From Pseudomonadales bacterium (GTDB taxonomy: Bacteria; Pseudomonadota; Gammaproteobacteria; Pseudomonadales; Azotimanducaceae): a stretch of DNA of 33,786 nucleotides. Below the pieces are notes generated by a model, which was given only the letters and a program-made list of their open reading frames with translations, made no database searches and was not told the DNA's origin. The stretch lies in contig SKUB01000329.1 in the NCBI GenBank assembly GCA_007122315.1, positions 1 through 33,786 on the forward strand, in the 5' to 3' direction. Below, piece by piece: positions 1 to 7,361 of this stretch. The position numbers were made by a program, and so were the translations under genes. Within the stretch, counting starts at the first letter, position 1. Each line of letters begins with the position of its first letter.

Positions 1-1
1 A

Positions 2-190
2 GATCAAGCCTTCCGCTTCTTCCGCGGTGACGGCTTCGAGATCCGCGGTATGGCCGAGCAGCTCGAGCGGATCTATGCCGAGGCGGCACAGGAGGCGTTC
101 GCGGACTGGCTGCGTGGGGTGCGGGTACCGACGGGGTACTCGTCACGGCCGATTACTGGGCGCGGGGCGACTGCCCCGCAGCCGCCGTGA
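2..190 (+). CDS. C-terminal end of an unknown protein (partial)
   Basis: An open frame runs in from the left edge and ends at a TGA at 188-190, giving about 62 residues. It reads as a normal protein tail: an amphipathic, acidic helix-like stretch (AEQLERIYAEAAQEAFADW) followed by a Gly/Pro/Ser-rich end. I do not recognise the family and most of the gene lies outside the window. It is convergent with the GH13 gene, with 62 bp between the two stop codons. Confidence 0.45.
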   Translation, partial: DQAFRFFRGDGFEIRGMAEQLERIYAEAAQEAFADWLRGVRVPTGYSSRPITGRGATAPQPP

Positions 191-252
191 ATCGAATAGA
201 ACAGGTCTGATTCAAAAGAAGAGTCGAAGCGTCTGCTCTGCGTTGACACATC

Positions 253-1842
253 CTAAGCAGAGGAACGGACGCGGAAGATGCCGGCAGCCGGACCCTCGAG
301 CCCCATGCGTTGTCCGTCGACCGTCACGCCCCGCTGCGCCAGCACCTCCTGCACGGTGAAACCGCTGGGCAGTTCCCAGGCCACCTGGCGCCCGGAGGGA
401 TTCAGCGCCACCAGCACGCGGTCGGAGCCGCTGCCCCGCAGATAGCACAGCGGATAGCCAGCCCCATCTCCGAGCACTTCGACCGGCGCCGTCGCCGCCA
501 GCGGCTCGAGCGTCCGCCGCAGGCCGACCAACGTCCTTACCCAGTGCCAGAGCGACTCGGGATCGGCCCGCTGGGCCGCCACGTCGGGTCGGTCCGGCGC
601 CGGGTCCAGGGGCAGATAGAACGTCTCCGGATCTGCGCTGGAGAAGCCCGCACCTGCCGATGCCTCCCACTGCATGGGTGTGCGGCTGCCCACGCGCTGG
701 TAGGCGCCCTCCTTCGAGTCGATGTCTTCGAGAAAGCGCATACCGATCTCGTCGCCGTAGTAGACGAACGGGACCGCCTGCCAGGTCAGGAGGAACGCGA
801 AGATGACCGCCAGGTCGTCCTCGTCCCGACCGCCCACCCGCGGCCGCTGGAAGTCGTGGTTCGCGCTCGGCAGACCGACGCAGCCACGGCCGGCGATGGC
901 CTCCTGCTGCAGGCGGAAACTGTCGAGGAAGTGGCGGAAGTCACCCGTACCTGAACGATCGAAGTAACACTGCTCCACGCCGCTGCGAATGCGGGCGAAC
1001 CCGCTGCCGTTGAAGAACAGCTCCGGATAGCCGGACGTACCGAAGTGGAGCATGAAGTCCACGTGAAAGCCGCCGCTCACCGCGCGAGCTGGATCGCCCC
1101 ACTCGCTGATGAGCACCCGATCCGGCCAGTTCGCATCCAGCCACCCGCGCACCTCGCGCCACAGCGCGCGTACTGCAGTCTGCTGCGGATCCTGCTTCAC
1201 CAGCGTGGCCGCGAGATCGACCCGGAACCCATCGACGCCGTGTTCGAACCAGAAGCCGAGCACTTCCTTCAGCCAGGCACGGTTCGCCATCGGCCCGGGC
1301 GCATCCGGCGGCTGCTGCCAGCTCCGGCGGCGCTCGTGAAAGCCGAAGTTCAGCGCCGGCTGATGGACGAAGAAGTTGACCGCGTAGGCCCCCATGCGGT
1401 CGCTGCTGCCGCTGATGAAGGTCACCTCCCCGTCCCGCGTGATCCATGGGTTGTCGGACCACACGAAGCGATCGCTCCACGGATTCGCATCCGGGCGCGC
1501 GGATGCCTGAAAGCCCGGATGATCGGCGGAGGTATGCCCCGCAACCAGATCCAGGCAGACCCGCATGCCGCGGGCATGCGCCTCGTGGCACAGACGCCGC
1601 ACGTCCTCGTTGCTGCCATAACGGGGCGCCACTCGGAGATGGTCGCGCACGTCGTAGCCCGCATCGAGGAAGGGCGAATCGAAGATGGGATTCAGCCACA
1701 GCACGTTGCACCCCAGCGCGGCGATGTCGTCGAGGCGCCCGATCAGTCCGGGCAGATCGCCGATGCCGTCGCCATTGCTGTCGGCAAAGCTCTGGGGATA
1801 GATCTGATAGAACACCGCGGTGTCGAGCCAGGCAGGGGTCAT
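253..1842 (-). CDS. GH13 alpha-glucosidase / alpha-amylase family protein
   Basis: A 529-residue glycoside hydrolase family 13 enzyme, expected to cleave or transfer alpha-glucosyl linkages of maltodextrin-like substrates. The TIM-barrel start (FYQIYPQSFADSNGDGIGDL, residues 11-30) is typical. The catalytic set is present: nucleophile D209 in GFRVDL, acid/base E247 in ISEWGD and stabiliser D330 in SANHD. Conserved region I reads DLVAGH (98-103), with Gly where the family usually has Asn. There is no signal peptide, so it is probably cytoplasmic. It is the last gene of a minus-strand operon, 12 bp after the rhomboid gene. Exact specificity (oligo-1,6-glucosidase, alpha-glucosidase or transglucosylase) cannot be read from sequence alone. 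Confidence 0.9.
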   Translation of the reverse strand: MTPAWLDTAVFYQIYPQSFADSNGDGIGDLPGLIGRLDDIAALGCNVLWLNPIFDSPFLDAGYDVRDHLRVAPRYGSNEDVRRLCHEAHARGMRVCLDLVAGHTSADHPGFQASARPDANPWSDRFVWSDNPWITRDGEVTFISGSSDRMGAYAVNFFVHQPALNFGFHERRRSWQQPPDAPGPMANRAWLKEVLGFWFEHGVDGFRVDLAATLVKQDPQQTAVRALWREVRGWLDANWPDRVLISEWGDPARAVSGGFHVDFMLHFGTSGYPELFFNGSGFARIRSGVEQCYFDRSGTGDFRHFLDSFRLQQEAIAGRGCVGLPSANHDFQRPRVGGRDEDDLAVIFAFLLTWQAVPFVYYGDEIGMRFLEDIDSKEGAYQRVGSRTPMQWEASAGAGFSSADPETFYLPLDPAPDRPDVAAQRADPESLWHWVRTLVGLRRTLEPLAATAPVEVLGDGAGYPLCYLRGSGSDRVLVALNPSGRQVAWELPSGFTVQEVLAQRGVTVDGQRMGLEGPAAGIFRVRSSA

Positions 1843-1854
1843 ATCAGCATCCGT

Positions 1855-2613
1855 CTAGAACCAGCTGCGTTGGGCACGACGGGGCAACCGTCGCCGCCGG
1901 TCCCGCAGCCGATCGTTGCGTACGAACACGAACGAGAGCACAAGGCCGGTCAGGAAGCCACCTGCGTGGGCCCAGAACGCGACGCCACCGCCCGAGGAAC
2001 CGAGGGCCGGCAGGCCGGCCAGAATCTGCAGCAGGAACCAGTAGCCGAGCATGAAGATGGCCGGCACCGATACCGTAGTCACGAAGAAGCCGAAGATCAC
2101 CAACATGTGTACCCGGGCGCGCGGAAACAGTCGGGCATACGCACCCATGACGCCGCCGATGGCACCGGAGGCGCCGACCATGGGGATCAGGCTGTCCGGG
2201 GCACTCGCGATCTGGGCCGCCGCAGCGCCAATCCCGCACAGCAGATAGAACACGACGAAGCGGATCGGCCCCATCACGTCCTCGACGTTGTCGCCGAAGA
2301 TCCACAGGAACCAGAGATTGAACAGCAGATGCAGCCAGCCGCCATGCATGAACATGGAGCTGATCAGGGTGTGCGGGCTGGGCTCGCCGTCAAGAATGCA
2401 GCCGAGATCGCGGCCGACGGGGATGCGGGTTCCCGGCTCCGCGCCGCCGAGCAGCTCCCCCGGAATCAGGGCGTGATGGCAGATGGACTCCACCAGCGCC
2501 ACCGGCATCCCGAAACCCTGCAGCGCGCCCCAGACAGCGACGTTGCCGGCGATGAAGAGAATCGTCACCAGAGGCCAGTGGACCGTGGGATTCTCGTCGC
2601 GTATGGGAATCAG
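1855..2613 (-). CDS. Rhomboid-family intramembrane serine protease (probable CTG start)
   Basis: A polytopic membrane protease. Counted from the GTG at 2568, the oxyanion motif is H80xxxN84 in WLHLLFNLW, the nucleophile is S134 in GASG, and the catalytic base is H201 in AHAGG. The track-style GTG start would drop the conserved N-terminal segment IPIRDENPT, which in this family normally lies right at the start. In-frame extension reaches a TAG at 2622-2620, the stop of the preceding gene. The only upstream start is a CTG at 2613 (or ATT at 2610), with GGGAG 9 nt before the CTG. I therefore extend to 2613 (252 residues). It lies in an operon between the gamma-glutamylcyclotransferase-like gene and GH13. 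The substrate is unknown. Confidence 0.88.
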   Translation of the reverse strand: MIPIRDENPTVHWPLVTILFIAGNVAVWGALQGFGMPVALVESICHHALIPGELLGGAEPGTRIPVGRDLGCILDGEPSPHTLISSMFMHGGWLHLLFNLWFLWIFGDNVEDVMGPIRFVVFYLLCGIGAAAAQIASAPDSLIPMVGASGAIGGVMGAYARLFPRARVHMLVIFGFFVTTVSVPAIFMLGYWFLLQILAGLPALGSSGGGVAFWAHAGGFLTGLVLSFVFVRNDRLRDRRRRLPRRAQRSWF

Positions 2614-2619
2614 GGTGCT

Positions 2620-3027
2620 CTACTCCCGATGCAGTCGCCGCAGATACGTCGTGACGTGCAGGCGCTCGAACGTCTGCGGATCCCAGGGTGTCCCGTCGAG
2701 GCGCCGCTGCCAGCGCGGTGCGATGACGTAGCAGCAGGCCGGCACCGCGACGCCCTCAGGCGTGACCACCGTGCGCACCACCCGACGGTACTCGTCGCCC
2801 TCGAAGCGGTCGAGGGCTGCCAGCGCTGAGCGCGGCAGACCCCGGTAGAGCTGGCCAGACACCTCCGCGCCGGAATCGGGCACGATGGCAGGGTAGACCG
2901 TGCCGCGAACCCCTTCGCGCCGGAAGCCGGCCAGGGTTGCTGGGACACCCGGCAGGTCGAGTCCCGAAACCGCCTTGAAGATGGCGGCGAACTGCAGCGT
3001 ACCGTAGGCGAACAGATTACGGTTCAC
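2620..3027 (-). CDS. Gamma-glutamylcyclotransferase-like (AIG2/GGCT fold) protein
   Basis: A small protein of 135 residues with the GGCT-fold hallmark LFAYGTLQ at residues 5-12 and an acidic catalytic-type segment DRFEGDEY at 73-80, where E76 or E79 would be the general acid/base. Family members release 5-oxoproline from gamma-glutamyl amines or peptides; the substrate here is not known. The ATG overlaps the stop of the upstream DUF2064 gene by 4 bp (3024-3027), so the two are likely translationally coupled. Its TAG stop sits 6 bp before the probable rhomboid start. Confidence 0.82.
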   Translation of the reverse strand: MNRNLFAYGTLQFAAIFKAVSGLDLPGVPATLAGFRREGVRGTVYPAIVPDSGAEVSGQLYRGLPRSALAALDRFEGDEYRRVVRTVVTPEGVAVPACCYVIAPRWQRRLDGTPWDPQTFERLHVTTYLRRLHRE

Positions 3028-3680
3028 GGCGCGGCCTCGAATCCGATGCGCCTCCGCCAGTCACGCAGTTCGGGCAATTCGTCGAGCCGGGCGAGATCCG
3101 CCGGCTCGTCCACGTCCCATACCGGTGTCAGTTCAGCGGACGAGCAGCCGAGTGCATCGATGCGCCGCCGGGTCTCCGCCAGCACCTCGGGTCCGCCCCA
3201 GGGCATCGCCTCGAACAACGCAGGCAGGCGTCGTCCGACACCGATGAGGCCGTAACCGCCGTCCAGAGCCGGGGCGATGACCACGTCCCGGCCCTGCCGC
3301 AAAGCAGCGGCTGCTTCCCGCAGCATCAACGACGTCAGGGACGGCACATCGGAGCCCATCAGCAGCGGCAGCACACCGCGGGCGAGTGCGTCGCCGAATG
3401 CGGCGTCCATGCGGGCGCCGAGATCCGCGCCAGTCTGCACCGCCAGACGCGCGTCGATAACCCGCGCCAGCTCGCGGACTTCATCCGCAATGGGCTCGGC
3501 ATCCATCCACACCTCCACTGCATCGAAATCCGCAGCACGCGCCGTGACCAGTGCATGCTCGAGCAGCAGCAGATACAGCCGGGCGGCCCCTTCGGCGCCC
3601 AAGGCAGGGATCAATCGGGTCTTGGCGCGCCCCGGGATCGGCGAGCGCGCGAACACCAGCACGTGGACCGGCGCACTCAC
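3024..3680 (-). CDS. TIGR04282 / DUF2064 glycosyltransferase-like protein
   Basis: A 218-residue protein with a nucleotide-sugar/NTP-transferase-like fold. The N-terminal FARSPIPGRAKTRLIP (10-25) and the MGSDVPSL segment are typical of the DUF2064 family, named 'arsenosugar biosynthesis glycosyltransferase' from genomic context in other bacteria. It is paired with a TIGR04283 GT2 upstream with a 4-bp overlap (3677-3680), the standard arrangement. No ArsM or radical-SAM arsenosugar gene is visible here, so I would not assign an arsenic function. The actual substrate is open. Confidence 0.85.
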   Translation of the reverse strand: MSAPVHVLVFARSPIPGRAKTRLIPALGAEGAARLYLLLLEHALVTARAADFDAVEVWMDAEPIADEVRELARVIDARLAVQTGADLGARMDAAFGDALARGVLPLLMGSDVPSLTSLMLREAAAALRQGRDVVIAPALDGGYGLIGVGRRLPALFEAMPWGGPEVLAETRRRIDALGCSSAELTPVWDVDEPADLARLDELPELRDWRRRIGFEAAP

Positions 3681-4381
3681 CGCCCGCTCGAGGCGCGGTA
3701 GCGGTCGGCCAGCGCTTCAGGTGATGCCCCTAATGCATAGGCAAAACGCAGCCGCCACATGAGCAGGATGGTGCGCATCACGCCACGACGCTCCCAGTGC
3801 CGTGCGCTGGTGGTGATGCGCTTGAGCAGCACCAGCGGCGGGGAGAGTTCACGCAGACGAACCGACAGTTCCACGTCCTCCATCAGCGGCTGCTGCGGTA
3901 CACCGCAGATGCACCCCAGCGCCCGGCGCAGGACGAAAATGCCCTGGTCCCCGGTCGCAATGCCGGACAGGCGGGAGCGGACGTTGATCGCCCGGGCCAC
4001 CACCCGCAGCAGCGGATGGCGTCCGGTCAGGCGCAGCGAGAACCAGCCCCACAGGCGACCGGACTCCGCGAGACCCCAGGTGATGTGCTGATCCGACAGC
4101 GGATCGATGTCCGAATCCGCATGCAGCAGCCAAAGCGCCTCGCCGCTGCTGGCGTCGACGCCGGCCTGCAGCTGCCGCGCCCGTCCCCGCCCGGACTCGA
4201 TCACGGTCACGCCTGCAGCGCGCGCGCGCGCCACGGTGTCATCCTCGCTGCCGCCGTCCACCACGATCACCTCTGCGCCCCGCGCGCGGGCACCGGCGAG
4301 CTGCTCGAGCAGGCGCGGCAGCGCCTCAGCCTCGTTCAGGGCCGGAATGATGATGGACAGCGATGGGACGTGCGGGGGCAT
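3677..4381 (-). CDS. TIGR04283-type family 2 glycosyltransferase
   Basis: A 234-residue GT-A glycosyltransferase. The donor-site motifs are present: SIIIPALNEAEALP near the start, VVDGGSEDDT around residue 40, and the metal-binding LHADSD around residue 90. Family members are named for an arsenosugar context but are widespread in bacteria without it. The gene starts with ATG at 4381 and is the first gene of a five-gene minus-strand operon. It lies 74 bp from the divergent tRNA gene, so its promoter must be in 4382-4455. Confidence 0.86.
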   Translation of the reverse strand: MPPHVPSLSIIIPALNEAEALPRLLEQLAGARARGAEVIVVDGGSEDDTVARARAAGVTVIESGRGRARQLQAGVDASSGEALWLLHADSDIDPLSDQHITWGLAESGRLWGWFSLRLTGRHPLLRVVARAINVRSRLSGIATGDQGIFVLRRALGCICGVPQQPLMEDVELSVRLRELSPPLVLLKRITTSARHWERRGVMRTILLMWRLRFAYALGASPEALADRYRASSGR

Positions 4382-4440
4382 GCGATACGAACCCGGATGG
4401 CGCCGGGCCGAGACCTTAGCAGATCCGGATACAGCTGCTG

Positions 4441-4446
4441 TACCAT
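4441..4446 (+). promoter_or_regulatory. Possible -10 element of the tRNA-Arg gene
   Basis: TACCAT lies 9 bp before the mature 5' end of the tRNA. This is the right distance for a -10 box with a very short leader. The best upstream match, TTAGCA, sits 19 bp away, which is long for sigma-70. Weak evidence. Confidence 0.25.
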
Positions 4447-4455
4447 TCTCCGCAC

Positions 4456-4532
4456 GCCCCGGTAGCTCAGCTGGATAGAGCAGCCCCCTCCTAAGGGGCA
4501 GGTCAAAGGTTCGAATCCTTTTCGGGGCACCA
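4456..4532 (+). tRNA. tRNA-Arg, anticodon CCT
   Basis: A complete 77-nt cloverleaf. The acceptor stem GCCCCGG pairs with TCGGGGC with one G-T wobble. The D-stem is GCTC/GAGC. The anticodon stem GCCCC/GGGGC encloses the loop CTCCTAA, giving anticodon CCT, which reads AGG (Arg). The T-arm has AAAGG-TTCGAAT-CCTTT. The discriminator is A4529 and the CCA end is genomically encoded (4530-4532). No integrase or attachment-site duplication is seen nearby, although this tRNA is a common island target. Confidence 0.97.
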
Positions 4533-4585
4533 GATCACGACGATATATGCCGGAGACATGGTCAACACTTGCTTCGGCGCCCCCC

Positions 4586-5383
4586 CTAGCGCTGCAAGCG
4601 AAGAGGCTCAACGGCTGTTCCCTGTGGACAGCTCGAATGTCCCAACAGACGGTCGGATTCCCGCTTGACCACCTTGTAACATTCACAGGAACGCCGCTCG
4701 AGCTCGGGGCGATCGAGAATGGTGATGTGGCCACGCTTGTAGCGAATGATGCCGTCTTGAGCGAGCTTGCAGGCAGCTGCCGTGACGCCTTCCCGACGCA
4801 CACCCAGCAGGTTCGCAATCAGCTCCTGGGTCATCTTGAGTTCGTTGCCCTGCACGCGATCCATCGACAGAAGCAACCAGCGACAGAGCTGCTGGTCGAT
4901 GGAGTGGAAGCGGTTGCAGACTGCCGTCTGCGCCACCTGAGTGATCAGGGCTTGGCTATAGCGCAGCAACAAGTGATGCAACTCATCGTGACAGCAGAAC
5001 TGGTCCTTCAGAAGCCTGTCCGGCAGCCGATACGCATGGCCCGCACTTTGCACAACCGCCCGGCTCGAGGTGCTCCGTCCACCCATGATCAGCGCGAAGC
5101 CGACGACACCCTCATTGCCCACCACCGCGATCTCTGTCGCGCGGCCGTCGGCCATCTCATTCTGCAACGCGACGATGGAGTCAGTGGGGAAGTAGATGTC
5201 TCTTATGACGACACCTGACTCATAGAGCGCTTGGCCAAGCGGCAGCTCGGTCAGCTTAAGGTGCGGGAAGATGAACTTCCTGACCGACGGGGAGAGGGCG
5301 TTGAGCAGCAGATTGTCTTCGTGCTGCGGCGGCTCCTCCCGTTTCTGGAGCTCTGCTACGGGCAACCGTTTTGAATGAGGCAC
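4586..5383 (-). CDS. Crp/Fnr-family transcriptional regulator
   Basis: A 265-residue regulator with an N-terminal cyclic-nucleotide-binding-type beta-roll (about residues 35-150, with YFPTDSIVAL and the NEGVVG turn). The C-terminal winged helix-turn-helix spans about 180-235 (MTQELIANLLGVRREGVTAA, recognition helix near 193-205). The four-Cys N-terminal cluster ligand pattern of FNR is absent, and the phosphate-binding loop of true CRP is not obvious, so the ligand is unknown. The start is a GTG at 5383 with no strong ribosome binding site, so the start is uncertain. It stands alone, with a candidate promoter upstream. Confidence 0.88.
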   Translation of the reverse strand: MPHSKRLPVAELQKREEPPQHEDNLLLNALSPSVRKFIFPHLKLTELPLGQALYESGVVIRDIYFPTDSIVALQNEMADGRATEIAVVGNEGVVGFALIMGGRSTSSRAVVQSAGHAYRLPDRLLKDQFCCHDELHHLLLRYSQALITQVAQTAVCNRFHSIDQQLCRWLLLSMDRVQGNELKMTQELIANLLGVRREGVTAAACKLAQDGIIRYKRGHITILDRPELERRSCECYKVVKRESDRLLGHSSCPQGTAVEPLRLQR

Positions 5384-5434
5384 AACAGTAATCCATGTCT
5401 GTTGGCATCTCAGTAGTTCACGAAACAGCTCTCA

Positions 5435-5464
5435 ATTATGTTCGCCAGCACACATTACTGATAA
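5435..5464 (-). promoter_or_regulatory. Candidate sigma-70 promoter of the Crp/Fnr-type gene
   Basis: On the minus strand, TTATCA (complement of 5459-5464) and CATAAT (complement of 5435-5440) are separated by 18 bp, about 50 nt before the regulator start. The surrounding 100 bp is clearly more AT-rich than the rest of the window. The match is 4/6 at -35 and 5/6 at -10. Confidence 0.4.
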
Positions 5465-5505
5465 AAAGCCTGCGCGCGTGTAGCTGTTCGCGGGTTTCAA
5501 TGGGC

Positions 5506-6474
5506 TCACTCCGGCTGCGCGGCTGCGAACGGATAGCGGCGCCAGCGGCGCTGATGCCAGCTCCAGAACTGCGGCTGCGCCCGGATCTGATTCTCCATGC
5601 GTTGCGCCAGTTCGCGCACGGTGGCCTGCGGGTCGTCGCCGACCTCGCTTGGCGCAGCCACCTGGTACACCCAGTCCGGTTCGGCGGCGCGCAGTTCGAC
5701 GGGGATGAACGGCGCGCCGGCCTTCGCGGCGAGGCGGACGATGCCGTCGGGCATGTGCACCTGCTTGCCGAGGAACACGACCGGGACACCTTCGGCTTGT
5801 TTGTTGCCCTGATCCATCAGCACGTACACCAGCATGCCCTTGCGCAGCGCCCGCAGGATGCCCAGGCTGCCGCCGGCAGGGTTGGCATAAGTGACGTGCA
5901 GGGGTGTGACGCCGATGCGCCGCATCACTTCACCGAGGTAACCCGGCGGCAGTTTGCGCGACTCGCGATAGACCACGGCCACCGGTAAACCCCGCGCCGC
6001 CAGCGCCCCGGCCATCAGCACGCCGTTGCCCATGTGCATGCCCAGCAGCACGGCACCCTCGCCGCTTTTCGCCTGTCGCGTCAGCTGCTCGACGCCCTCG
6101 ATGCGGCAGCTTGCGAGCATCGCATCCACGGCCGGTCGCGACGAGTTCAGCGCCACGATCTCGAACACGGCCCGGTCGTTGACGCGGTAGGACTGCCGCA
6201 ACGCGCGTCGCGCAGTGGCCGCAGAGCAGTTCAGCGCAACGGCCATGTCCCGGGCGAGTCGCCGCCGGGCTCGAATCTGAACCGCATAGTGAAGGCTGCC
6301 AAAGACTGAACCGATGGGCGCCAGACTGCGCCAGCTGACCATGAGTGCGAGCCGTGAGGCGGCCCACAGAAGAAGGAACGTCAGCCGGCGCATGCGGCCA
6401 CGACAGTAGCGCACGCAGGTTTCGATCAGTCCCCGCTGGCGCGCGAGTTGTTTCGTGCGTGCGCCGGTGTCCAC
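5506..6474 (-). CDS. LpxL/HtrB-type acyltransferase with altered catalytic motif
   Basis: A 322-residue member of the lysophospholipid/lipid A acyltransferase superfamily, with an N-terminal membrane-anchor-like segment (about 30-55). The family core is visible: LGMHMGNG around H147, VVYRES, VLMDQGNK and FLGKQVHMPDG. The catalytic motif of LpxL enzymes is H-x4-(D/E); here it is H147-x4-V152, so the acidic partner is missing. It may be an inactive or divergent acyltransferase. The start is a GTG at 6474 that overlaps the TAG of the upstream kinase-fold gene by one base, so the pair is co-transcribed. The context with a GT2 and a methyltransferase suggests envelope lipid or glycan work. Confidence 0.85.
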   Translation of the reverse strand: MDTGARTKQLARQRGLIETCVRYCRGRMRRLTFLLLWAASRLALMVSWRSLAPIGSVFGSLHYAVQIRARRRLARDMAVALNCSAATARRALRQSYRVNDRAVFEIVALNSSRPAVDAMLASCRIEGVEQLTRQAKSGEGAVLLGMHMGNGVLMAGALAARGLPVAVVYRESRKLPPGYLGEVMRRIGVTPLHVTYANPAGGSLGILRALRKGMLVYVLMDQGNKQAEGVPVVFLGKQVHMPDGIVRLAAKAGAPFIPVELRAAEPDWVYQVAAPSEVGDDPQATVRELAQRMENQIRAQPQFWSWHQRRWRRYPFAAAQPE

Positions 6475-7274
6475 TAGCGGAATCCGTCGAAGCGCTCGGG
6501 CTGCACGTAGCGTTGCTTGCCCGTCAGCAGTTTGCGCTTGGTCCAGCCTGCCAGGAAGCAGAGCTCGACGTAGCGCTGCTGGGCACGGAAGTCCGGCGCG
6601 CCGGCTTCGACCATGCCGTCGATGAAGGCTGCCGATTCGAATCCAGGAAAGTGGATGCCGGCCTTGGCGATGCCCGTTCCGAGCAGCTGCTCCGCCTGGA
6701 AGCTCTCGATGTCGATGGCCTTCAGGCCGTCCGCGGCGACGATGAAATTCTTCACGACCGGATCGACGTAGTCGAAACCCAGCCAGACCGTCGTCGGCTC
6801 GAGTTCCTCGCCGCAGCGTGCAATCTCGACGACCCGCCCAGACGACAGCACGCCGGCGCGCTCCAGGAACCAGAGGTCATTCGCAAGCCGCGCATGCCAG
6901 GGCGTATCCGCAAGCGGAACGGATCGGGCACCACCGCGGTAGAGCTCCGCGTAAAAGTGCATGAGCAACTCGAGGTCTGCAGACGAGGCCGGATCCAACG
7001 GTCGCCCCTCGACGAACTCCACCCAGACCTCACGCTCATGGCAGAGAATCAGCCGCGGCACAGCGGAGCGGACCGCGACCTCGTGCAGAGTGCGTTCGAC
7101 CTTCTCCGCCTGGTGGCTGTCACCGAACACGACACGCTTATAGCGATGTCCCCGATGATTGACGAAGTAGACGGCCTGCCCCTTGCTGACGCCGCCGAGA
7201 AAGAACGCGCGCAGCGCATAGAGCACTCTGCGGCCCAGCGAGTGGGCCGAGCGATGCCCCACCCTGCCGATCAC
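6474..7274 (-). CDS. Predicted kinase-fold (LPS-kinase/APH-like) protein
   Basis: A 266-residue protein that I place in the protein-kinase-like fold from residue spacing. K46 (YKRVVF) would be the ATP lysine, followed by VWVEFVEGRPL as the hinge. D171-x4-N176 (DPVVKN) would be the catalytic loop and D188-I-E the metal-binding DFG equivalent. This layout is seen in LPS core kinases and aminoglycoside-phosphotransferase-like enzymes. Start GTG at 7274; the site is weak. It is followed by the acyltransferase with a 1-bp overlap and is divergent from a GT2, so phosphorylation of a lipopolysaccharide or glycolipid is a reasonable guess but not shown. Confidence 0.55.
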   Translation of the reverse strand: MIGRVGHRSAHSLGRRVLYALRAFFLGGVSKGQAVYFVNHRGHRYKRVVFGDSHQAEKVERTLHEVAVRSAVPRLILCHEREVWVEFVEGRPLDPASSADLELLMHFYAELYRGGARSVPLADTPWHARLANDLWFLERAGVLSSGRVVEIARCGEELEPTTVWLGFDYVDPVVKNFIVAADGLKAIDIESFQAEQLLGTGIAKAGIHFPGFESAAFIDGMVEAGAPDFRAQQRYVELCFLAGWTKRKLLTGKQRYVQPERFDGFR

Positions 7275-7361
7275 GTTCCGGTCCGGCGTGGAATTGGAAA
7301 CCCCGTGGAAAGCATGCTAAACCCTTGCGCCTTAAGTCGCTCGGCCGAGGTTAGGCGCGTC

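Noticed and set aside
236-262. CTCTGC...GCAGAG hairpin near the GH13 stop
   Set aside because: Six-base stem with a 15-base loop that overlaps the GH13 stop codon, with no T run; not a credible terminator.
1045-2829. 594-codon open frame on the + strand
   Set aside because: It runs antisense to the GH13, rhomboid and GGCT genes, whose motifs are clear. It is a GC-driven shadow frame with no recognisable domain.
4456-4532. tRNA-Arg as the attachment site of a genomic island
   Set aside because: No integrase, no direct repeat of the tRNA 3' end, and no compositional break beside it.
6345-7361. Upstream extension of the GT2 frame
   Set aside because: It is antisense to the kinase-fold and acyltransferase genes; GT2 similarity starts exactly at ATG 7362.
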